DNA of 64,000 nucleotides. It comes from Rhyacophila brunnea. Its lineage: Eukaryota > Arthropoda > Insecta > Trichoptera > Rhyacophilidae. Below, piece after piece: positions 55,942-64,000 of the stretch (the first letter of the stretch is position 1; each line of letters begins with the position of its first letter). A program made the position numbers and the translations under genes. The notes under the pieces are model-generated. The model searched no databases and was not told the DNA's origin. It saw only the letters and a program-made list of their open reading frames with translations. The stretch is from contig JAGYXB010001604.1 of the NCBI GenBank assembly GCA_022495005.1, positions 1 to 64,000 of the forward strand. Direction: 5' to 3'.

Positions 55942-58900
55942 ATGAATCCTATAGTAGGAAATGGAAAGGTATAAATTAATTACTTCGTAAGATATCAGTG
56001 AAGTTTAGCGTACAAATACATGACATTTACGGATTTTATGAATTGATTACGATATCGCCGATTCTTTTGTACCCGATCTTTAAAATATATTGAATTCAAA
56101 AGCTCCAAAAGAATTTTCGTTTAATATTGTCGATTTTTAAATAGGATCTACGTAATACGAGATACTAAGTAACAGAATTGTTTGTAAAGGCAAATCCCGC
56201 GACTAGTAGGTAAATATTTTCCAGTAGCTTACATGAATCGTTTTTCCATGGTTTGAAGAGTGAATGTTTAATGTTTCCCAAATATACGAATCATGGGAAC
56301 AGTGTTCAACACTACTTTATTCACTCGTGTGCTTGTATAATTAGCCAGCCCACACAAACCTCAAATAGATAGGTATAGAAGTACTTTTATATAAAGTGTG
56401 TTTCTTTAAATCCACAAAGCTTCTGTATACTGTTTATACCTTTTAAATGATAGATATTATATATATGTGTGATTTTGTGTAACTTTTAAAGAGATAAAAG
56501 CATAAAATCTATGAAATTTTGGATATTTAGCTGTCCAGACTGTCTTGTGAAAACCGTTATTTTTAGAATATTTATTCTGCAATGCAGCTAACTCTTATTT
56601 TTGTAAGAAAAATCTTTATTTTTGCATCTATTTTCTTTAAAAAAACATAAGTATAATGGGAATTTCAAAGTTCTGAAATTAATTCGATAAACTTGTAAAT
56701 TATAAATTAATATTTAGCGGCCTGGCATTAATTTTTACATGCAGAAGAGATCATGATTATGTGTATTGTGCGATTAATGTATTTGATGACACCATTAAGG
56801 TTGATTTGTTTTTTTATTAAGTATATCTATAGTCAAAACGTGACATTCTTGTTTGTTAGCTCTCTTCTTATCAAGTTCTTTTTCGGCGTCAGCAAGATTT
56901 CCAAGATTGTATATGAAACGCTCGTCGCAAATATCTTTTCTTGAGTGATATAATCCTATATAGAGTTCTTTGATCATTGCATTTCATTTTGCTATCTATA
57001 CGTCATGGTTTTTTCTTCAAAATGACATGGCATAGTTGGATTGATTGAAATGGATTGACGAAGAAACGGATACTGTTTGTATCCTTCCTGCAGTAATGTG
57101 ATGGTAATTTATTAAGAGATTCTAAAAACTGCTTCATATAAAGATTATCTTCTTTATATGTATTGATTCTTTTTTCTCTGGCCTCAACAACGCTGGAATG
57201 ATTTTTAATAGCATTGACCATGAACGGACTGACCATTCTTTTAGCCCTGTTGTATTTAAATGCTAATATTATAAAGTCAAGTCACGTCTTGTATTCTCAG
57301 ACACCTTTCGTATTGAACCAGTCGGTAATATTGTGTTACTAATTAAAATTTTTCATTGATCTTAATTCATTTCTGACAAAACTTCATCACAATGCTCAAT
57401 CTCATGTTTTCGGTAGCAGTGGAACACAATTTTTGGAAGGAAGAAGGACCATTTTGCATCGAATTCAGTGTGGAAAAATTATTACACCGCTGTGAAGATG
57501 TCCGGCTATTATACCTATAGCCTCAGGTACTAATACTGTTTTTTACAATACGTGACATGTACCAAATTAATTGAAACCTTTGATTGTATTTGCTCATTAC
57601 GTTCTAGTCAAATTGCTACGCGTCGTCTTGTTGACCGAGTTGACAATAGATTTATATTACATACCTACAGACAGATGTCGTTGGTAAATTATATTTTTTT
57701 GTAAAATATAATTTAATGAAGTTTTATTTAAATTCTTAAGAAATTAAAAAATATTTTTATTAAGAAATTAGGTTTTAAATAATAGCCTAGTATAGGGTCT
57801 TGACCACTTGACTGTAGAGGAACCGATGGTATGGCAAAACCACACCGTAGTCACTTTGGTATTCTATTATTCATATTAAAAGTATTAGGGGGGTATTTTT
57901 AGATGTTGCCTTATTTTGTCATGCCGTTTAAACCCAATTTTGCAATACAAATAATAAAAACACCGCCCCTCCTGCAAGGCTAGTCGATATGTTGATAAGC
58001 TAATAGTAGGTAGCAAACTGGAATAATGAGGGTTTACAATCATTGTATATTCATACTATGAAAGAATACCAATACATAAATGTGCTCACTGTGTTGTGTG
58101 GGAGTTACACCAGACCGTGATTTGGTTGGACAAGTAACAGACGTAACATATTGAATCTTTTGCAGGAGACAAATAAACAAGAAAAACATCTGTCGAAATG
58201 GAGCGTACGCAACGTCACACAAGAGGGGAACGATTTTGTAGAGAAGATGAAATCAATGCATGAGGACAAATCATCAGGCGAATGCTCGTTTCGAGAAAAC
58301 CTAAAAGAATTAATGCTTGAAGAGACAGAACAAGAGGTAATTATCATTTTGTTTACAAATTTAAATTCAATTCACTTCATTATGATTATTTGTCATCTTT
58401 TTATCGCAAGTAATGTTAATTTAGTTCTGCTAATTTTTTACAGATCGAAAATCAAAGATTAATGTCAGACGCGGCATTCAAAGAGATGCGAGAAAGAGGC
58501 TCACTGTTGAATAGAACTATTCAGGTGTTTAAAAAATGTAGCAATGACATAGCAATGGATGTCACAGAGTGCGATAAAAGGTAGGTTTAATGTTTTAATC
58601 AGTATTGTATGTCACTTTTGAACTACAGTCGAACCATAGTTATCTCGTTATCTGGATTTCTTTTTCAGATGATCATAATACAAATGGTACAATATAAATA
58701 TCTAATTAATAAAAAAAGTTAATTTATAAGATACGAATTAAGATTTTTATTAAAAAGGATTATTCTGGAAGTAAAATAGATGTTTATTATTTTTTCGATT
58801 ATACATTTATCGTCAGCTGACAAAGTCTGCATACAATATTCGTCGGAAGTTATCTTGTTGTGTATCAAGCGTAAATTTACTGGTAGGATTTCATGTTTGT

Positions 58901-60621
58901 TTATTTTTTCTATTCTATTTTATTTTCGAATTAGAACAATGTACATATTTATATTGAGTAGAAAATCCATGAAAAATAAAATTGGATATGTCAACGTTTA
59001 TTTTGATATATCACTTTAAACCAGTGATGCAGAAACCGTGGTCCCAAATAACAAGTACCTACTTCATCACCAAATTTTTAATTAAAATTATAATTACCTA
59101 TATAGCTACTAAGTTCTATCGTGCAAATTCATTTGTACGCAAAGCAGAGTGGAGAGTGATTAGAGTAGATGTATAAAACATGTATAAATCGGCCCTTTTT
59201 TCAAACAGGTTGTGCACCACTGCTTTAAGCAATCAGTTACTGTAAAGGTTTTTAAACATTTTTTGTGTGATTTTGTTGTATTTTAAAATTTTAAATTATC
59301 ACATGTTGTGTGAAATTGCACATATAATAATATGGTGATATTTTTTGTTATTAGACGCCTCATAAATATGAGTACCCACCACATATACCTATTCATAATG
59401 TGAGCTTTATAAATCAAATATCTCTCGTTGAATAGAAAATGTTCATGCCTATAAGTACTTATGTAGCATACTTATTACGTGGTGGAGGGGGAGGGGGATG
59501 CCAATGACATTAATTAATATCGACTGTGTTTAGGAAAAAGGGCGTAACCCTCGATTTTTCGAAAAGTGTTTTTATTAGATATTAACAATGTATACAACTA
59601 AATACACGTTCTGTAAAAAGGAAGTAACTCGCAAATGCCGATTTATTATCTAAATTCAGGTTTTAATTCAGCATTAATTAAGTTTTAATTTAAGGAAAAA
59701 AGCATTTACCCTCAATTTTCATGATTTTTCTGTAATAACTCTTTAATTATTATTATTAGATCGAAAAGATATTACACCAAATCATTGATCATCATGCACC
59801 CAATGTTTGTGCTGATTTTTTTATTAATATTAAACCAAAAACATTCAAAAAACGTTTTTTGCCTCTCCTGTAAAATTTGTTCTGTGTGGGTTACGCCCTT
59901 TTTCCTAAACACAGTCGATATGGACGAAGCATCTAGACAAAAAAAATGACACTCACTTTTTTGTCGGGTCTGCCGAATGGCATAATCTGTTCTAACGCCA
60001 TTACAATAAAGGTGATATTGCTATAAATTCCCGATGCTTTTTGTCGGGTCTGCCGAATGGTTCGGTTCGAATGGGTTCGCTCAAATAAACAGTGATACTA
60101 GAAACACTGTTCTAACGCCATTACAATAAAGGTGATATTCCTATAATTTCCCAATGCATGATATCGCATAATGGAAATTGCATGACGTATACCTATACAT
60201 GTGCGAATGTTGCTATGCGCGAATTTACTTGCTAGCTACTGTACTGAGTGTGTTGTCCATTAATAATGTCATTGGGGGATGCACATAAAAAGTACCTATC
60301 CGTATTTATGGCATCGAGATAGGTTTGGATAGGTTCACAACCATTCATAGGTCTTGCCATTGTATACATTTGATATTTTATTGTAAGATATTATTCAATA
60401 CTTTGATGACTTGCAATTAATGATTACATTATAGATACTCATATTATATTGTTTTCCTTTTCAGAGTGGCTCCTAAAAAGAAACAGATACAACAGGACAT
60501 AAACAAAGTGCTCAAAGAGATAGAAACCGAGAGAAAAATCCATGAAAAAGATGGCAAGAGGAAAACTCCATCCTCCAAGTATCCATCATCTTATTGTCTA
60601 CCTCCTCCTCTTGGAGAGTAG
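55942..60621 (+). CDS. Unrecognised 163-residue charged protein, four exons
   Basis: Exons: 55942-55968 (ATG, MNPIVGNGK, donor 'gtataa'), 58166-58336 (acceptor 'ttttgcag', donor 'gtaatt'), 58444-58580 (acceptor 'tttttacag', donor 'gtaggt') and 60465-60621 (acceptor 'ccttttcag', stop TAG). Phases 0, 0 and 2 agree, so the whole joins without a stop. The product is rich in Lys/Glu and likely helical: exon 2 KEKHLSKW-like start region and ENLKELMLEETEQE, exon 3 ENQRLMSDAAFKEMRERGSL, exon 4 PKKKQIQQDINKVLKEIETE and a Pro/Ser tail (SSYCLPPPLGE). No signal peptide or membrane segment. I do not recognise a family; a coiled-coil scaffold or complex subunit is a guess. The short first exon is the least certain part. 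Two element relics lie in intron 1 and a MITE in intron 3. Confidence 0.6.
56748..56830 (+). pseudogene. LINE fragment, same family as 16.6 kb
   Basis: 'tgatgacaccattaaggttg' and the following 'atttgttttttt' match 16850-16900 ('tgatggcaccataaaggttg'). Only about 80 bp remain. Confidence 0.5.
56800..57240 (-). pseudogene. Repeat-borne protein relic (LPSHYCRKDT / GLYHSRKD type)
   Basis: Minus-strand pieces read EAREKRINTYKEDNLYMKQF, LPSHYCRKDTNS, ELYIGLYHSRKDICDE and KELDKKRANKQECHVLTIDI, in this order but in different frames. I recall similar blocks (LPSHYCR..T, GLY.PRKD.CD, ..TMDLQ) in a multi-copy arthropod protein family that behaves like part of a DNA transposon. I cannot name the family. 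Frameshifts and a missing C-terminus make it a relic. Confidence 0.45.
59521..59917. mobile_element. MITE of the 4-bp-TSD group, class D
   Basis: Ends CGACTGTGTTTAGGAAAAAG on both sides (right read as reverse complement), continuing GGCGTAACCC, about 30 bp of perfect inverted repeat. Flanked by ATAT at 59517-59520 and 59918-59921. Inside the right end lies 'ttgcctctcctgtaaaattt', the inverse of the class B motif. Lies in intron 3 of the 163-residue gene. No ORF. Confidence 0.8.
59957..60157. repeat. Local tandem duplication with a 46-bp insertion
   Basis: 'ttgtcgggtctgccgaatgg' then 'tgttctaacgccattacaat' and 'aaaggtgatatt.ctataa' occur at 59957-60037 and again at 60038-60157. The second unit carries an extra segment at about 60061-60107. 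Recent, judging by near identity. Confidence 0.85.
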
Positions 60622-61519
60622 TCACCTACGATGGATTGGTTATTGTAATATAATGACTTACGGAGATTAGAGACCAATAGTATAAGATTGTTTTTAGTTA
60701 AGTTTGGTTCAAGTTTTCAAACGAAATAACGGTAGATCTGTTTTTCTAAATACATATAAGATGCCTATCATATTGAATCGGCCATGTTACTTACCACCTT
60801 TGGATTTAGTGTTTTTCTTTATTTATGTTTTAAATTGAAATTCTGTTTCAATATTATTGTTGTTTATAATAGATATATTATGTAAGTACTATTATTTGTT
60901 ACTGACTGATCTTGAAATACGTAAACGGGTACCTGTGAAAAATGTGATACAATGGAAATTTAAGACTTATAAGTATTGTAATTTATACGTAATTGTTGAT
61001 TAGTTGAAACAAGACTGATCGTTATTAAAATACTTAATTAAATATGCAATTTGCTTAGAAATAACTAATTCTCAATAGTTATAAAAAATTATAAAACTGT
61101 TCAAAAATTTTAGTTTTAAGAAGTATGTAATCATTGATTAAATCTCAGTGTATATAAATATTACAGTTGAGTTGAGCTTTATCGTAATGCAAGAGCTTAT
61201 AAAAAAATTACAGATTATTTAAAATATTTTAGCTATAGAATTATTTATGAATAATTACGAATTATGATCATAGTTAAAAGTTAAGTAATATTTACACACG
61301 TTTTTTGTTATGTTATAAGTCTTCACTAAGAACATTCGGGTTTGAACTCTTTAAAAAATTTCTCTATGCCTACATGCAGCTCAGTGAAAAATTATACTGA
61401 AATATACTAGTCGCGGCTATATCAAGTTTAGGAAATGCTGCCTTGAGATATTTATTAATTATTTATATATTCTGTAGATATATTGTTTATCAATAATTTG
61501 TGTTTGGAGTCAAACTCCT
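60622..61519. other. 3' flank of the 163-residue gene
   Basis: AT-rich, no ORF. Probably 3' UTR at first; no single poly(A) signal can be preferred. Confidence 0.35.
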
Positions 61520-61630
61520 AATACGTATTGACCTAATAATCTCGTAAAATCAAAAATCTCTTTATACAAACGTCAACTGGAGGTATATATGACCCTATTA
61601 GAATCAGACATGGTGAAAAGAAAAAAAAAG
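61520..61630 (+). repeat. SINE 3' fragment
   Basis: 'aatctcgtaaaatcaaaaat' and 'gaccctattagaatcagaca' with an A-rich tail ('gaaaaaaaaaagaag') match the 3' third of the SINE copies at 2879 and 33827. Confidence 0.6.
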
Positions 61631-62717
61631 AAGAAAGATAATGATGCATAACCAATAATAACATAAGATTTAGGTATTCATAAGAGAATAAATACCTTTT
61701 TTTGTACTTAATCATATTATAAGATTGTTTTTTGATAAATACTGTTTATTTAATATTGTTGAAGCTGATTCGTTCTCGTGATACTCGAATAAATGATTGT
61801 TTACTACTGTTTGTTTTATTTTTATTACTCAAATATAATTCCCCTAAAGCGTTGCTAGTGACCAGTAACAACTGCAGAAAATATTTAAAACAAAAGTTGC
61901 TCTAGTGGGGTAGGATTTCTGTTATTATATAAATAGTAACAGTAATGAGTAAGCTATGAAATTGACGTGAAATGAAATCTATCTAGTACTCCTTCGACGT
62001 ACAGAGGGTTTATGTACGCAACATACTATGGATTCCACACGACAGAAGCGAACTCAACTTTTGACCAAATATATGGAAAAAAATCCAAAGAATAAAACCT
62101 AGTCGGTGATATGTGCATTAAAATTCATCTTATTATCCATTATGGTTAATTACAAGGTCAAGAATACGATTGTTAGTTTTAAATTGAGAGTTAAATTGAT
62201 GCATGTTCGTGAAGGATAAATAGTCAGTTAAACTGATGTAACTAACACTGATCATTGTTGTGTTCAGGATAAAGACAGTTTACATCATCAGATGATGTTC
62301 AATCAAAATTTGGTAAATTGCAATCACCTACCATAATAAAGACCTCAGCAGTATTAAAATGGTGTATGATCGTTCAGATCAGATTTAAATTCAGGTAAGA
62401 CTGTCAATGTTACAGCTGTTGCCATGAAGCTTCTCGTAGTTTTAAGTATTTAAGATGTAATAATAATGGTGAGTATGTAGATGTAAGTAAGTAGACTCTG
62501 TTGATAAGATAGGGCATGGGGCAAGGAAGAAATACAAAGCCCGCTCAAATAATACCAATATTAAATGTGCATTTTGTTTATGCATATTATCATAATGAGA
62601 ATAAAAATGATTCACCAATTGATCAATTAAAATGAAAGTCACATATAATAAAAAATCTGTATTTTGTACATTTACTACGTAACATGTGTAAGACTATTTG
62701 GCATTTCGATTTAATTA
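61631..62717. other. Intergenic stretch between convergent genes
   Basis: No supported gene. 'ctcgaataaatgattg' near 61786 contains an AATAAA that could serve the upstream + gene. The - strand gene ends at 62718. Confidence 0.35.
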
Positions 62718-63193
62718 TTACAACAATTTCCATTGACTGACGTTACAAATAAATAAATATACAATATATAGTAATACTACGGTACTATATAACTTTGAAC
62801 TATGTCCAGAATTAGATTTTATATCACATTCTCCGAACTTGTACTCGTTCATCATTACTTCATAGTTGAATGGAAGCCTGTTTTCAAGGAGATCATCAAA
62901 AGTTCTTAAATATTTGGTCCTATCTTGGAATAAAATATTGTTTTTGTGGTCAAACGGGCTGTACATCATGAATGCACTTGTTTGAGATTTGTAGTTTTTG
63001 CCGAACATCTGGTCTAATTGTTTGAACGTGTTAATGATTTCTTGCTTCCTCATCACCGTCGTGTTAGTGCGGATATACATTTGCCCAATGGATGACCAGG
63101 AAATGAAGCAGCCTTGGGTATTCTTGGGTGGGCAGATCTTTCGGAAGTCGCTAGACTTAACTCTGCGAGGCCAGGATTCAACTCCGATAGCGT
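62718..63193 (-). CDS. Transferrin-family protein, terminal exon (GPI-anchor-like tail)
   Basis: Minus-strand exon from 63193 (acceptor 'gttcttctccag') to a stop at 62718. It encodes 157 residues after two bases of a split codon. It reads SWPRRVKSSDFRKICPP, then a Cys/Trp/Gly-spaced stretch (GCFISWSSIGQMYIRTN), RKQEIINTFKQLDQMFGKN, AFMMYSPFDHKNNILFQDRT and KYLRTFDDLL. The order 'sDFr.lCp .. C..g......t ... F..mfg ... lLF.D.T..L' matches the end of the transferrin C-lobe. The final ~20 residues are hydrophobic (LYSTVVLLYIVYLFICNV) after a Ser/Gly-rich spacer, like the GPI signal of melanotransferrin (insect Tsf2-type) proteins, so a surface iron-binding or septate-junction role is possible. 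The rest of the gene lies beyond the right edge. Confidence 0.6.
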
Positions 63194-63240
63194 CTGGAGA
63201 AGAACACCATATTTAAATTATTAAATAAACATAAATAAAA

Positions 63241-63488
63241 TTTAAATTGAATTGTCTCTGTAGGTTATCACTTTGTGTTCTTCCTCATTCTTTTCTAGAC
63301 GTTTCGGGTTCGTTGCAGAAGCCTTATTAAGAGTTCACGTATTGGAGTGTGTAATGTATTCGCATTCATTATCTCTCGTGAATGGTCTCTGCAATGAGCC
63401 GAAACGTCAAGGAAAGAGGGAGGAAGAAGATACGGTCACAACTCAAAAATCTATTATGATAACAAATGACTGTGAAACCCTCAAACAT
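63241..63488. mobile_element. Foldback element, copy 2
   Basis: 'gacgtttcgggttcg' faces 'gagccgaaacgtc', with 'cttcctcattcttttct' / 'aggaaagagggaggaag' outside, as in the copy at 6797-7010. Similarity includes 'caaaaatctat' and 'ctgtgaaaccctcaaacatt' on the right. Lies in the transferrin-gene intron. Confidence 0.65.
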
Positions 63489-63879
63489 TAAATTGTCTCC
63501 AATACAATAAATTCTCATTTGGATTTGTTAATTATTGCAAAAGAAATAACACATAACCTTTTGCATGAAGGCAGGAATCCTAAGCCATTCAATAATATCT
63601 GCCTCACTGAACAACTGGTTGTTTCAAGTGGTTTACTGTTTAACCGGTTAAGTGCCCAAAGCGTCTTTGGACGCAATAATTACACCAATTCTTATGTTAA
63701 TTACTATCAATTAACTAATTGCGGCATAGAAAGGATTAATATTTAGTTATAAATATGTATAATTTAGTAAAGACATACTTAATTTTCATTATAAATAAAA
63801 CCGTAATTTGCTAGTACAAATTTCTCAAGAAAAACTATTTTTACGAAATACCTGTTTTAATTTGTACCATATTATGTAT
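63489..63879. other. Noncoding intron-like stretch
   Basis: An open frame of 75 codons (63519-63746) has no start context or family resemblance I can defend. Confidence 0.3.
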
Positions 63880-64000
63880 GTATGCACTATAATCCGCCGC
63901 TTTCACTAATTGGACACTTGTCTGGTTTTTGGGGTGGCGGATTACTGAGAGAGTACTGTATTTTCTTTTGTCAGTCCCCTCAAAAACGTAAAATCAGGGT
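63880..64000. mobile_element. Tigger-like MITE, second family, partial at window edge
   Basis: 'cagtcccctcaaaaacgtaa' and 'aatcagggt' match the right side of the element at 12279-12842 ('cagtgccttcaaaaatgtaa', 'aatctgggt') and, inverted, the left end at 37576. The terminus lies past the window. Confidence 0.5.

Noticed and set aside
62490..62535. Another SINE tail ('gactctgttgataagatagg')
   Set aside because: Similarity to the SINE 3' part is too short and gapped.

Overview
The window looks like AT-rich nuclear DNA from an arthropod, most likely an insect. The evidence is short protein-coding exons with GT-AG introns, RTE-type LINEs, insect-type Helitrons, tRNA-headed SINEs, a TTAGG-rich foldback element, and genes of animal type (a MYND/Tudor piRNA-pathway protein, a transferrin-family C-terminus with a GPI-like tail). 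I cannot assign the order or species from sequence alone. There is no bacterial, plastid or mitochondrial signature, no CRISPR array, and no operon.

Four host genes can be supported. (1) 625-2318 (+): three exons of a four-transmembrane protein, 5' end missing. (2) 42220-47936 (+): an N-terminal MYND-like finger exon, a linker exon and one large exon with three Tudor domains. It is probably a germline piRNA-pathway factor of the TDRD1/Veneno kind; the MYND exon carries an apparent one-base frameshift. (3) 55942-60621 (+): a four-exon, 163-residue, highly charged protein that I do not recognise. (4) 62718-63193 (-): the last exon of a transferrin-family gene that continues past the right edge.

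Most of the rest is a layered graveyard of mobile elements. 1-16 kb holds a SINE, PIF/Harbinger-type MITEs with TTA duplications, Tigger/pogo-type MITEs with TA duplications, and a recurring MITE group with 4-bp target duplications. 16-24 kb holds LINE and hAT relics plus a decayed THAP-domain gene. 24-36 kb holds a TIR repeat with an internal tRNA-like segment, two Helitrons (+ at 26.2-27.7 kb, - at 34.1-36.3 kb), an RTE LINE (-), a PIF MITE and a candidate solo LTR. 36-41 kb holds a hAT transposase tail inside an 840-bp palindrome, then a broken PIF/Harbinger transposase whose two exons flank antisense MADF-like exons. 44-45 kb is a 1.2-kb TIR element in a Tudor-gene intron. 48-50 kb is a ~298-bp tandem array grown from the Tudor gene 3' flank plus the end of an adjacent Tigger-like MITE. 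54-55 kb is a hAT nested in another element. 59.5-60.2 kb holds one more 4-bp-TSD MITE and a local tandem duplication.

The strongest candidates for undescribed biology are the 4-bp-TSD MITE group (six copies here, with several sequence classes sharing a subterminal motif), the inverted-repeat element carrying a tRNA-like module, and the tandem array whose unit joins gene flank to transposon end at a 3-bp microhomology.
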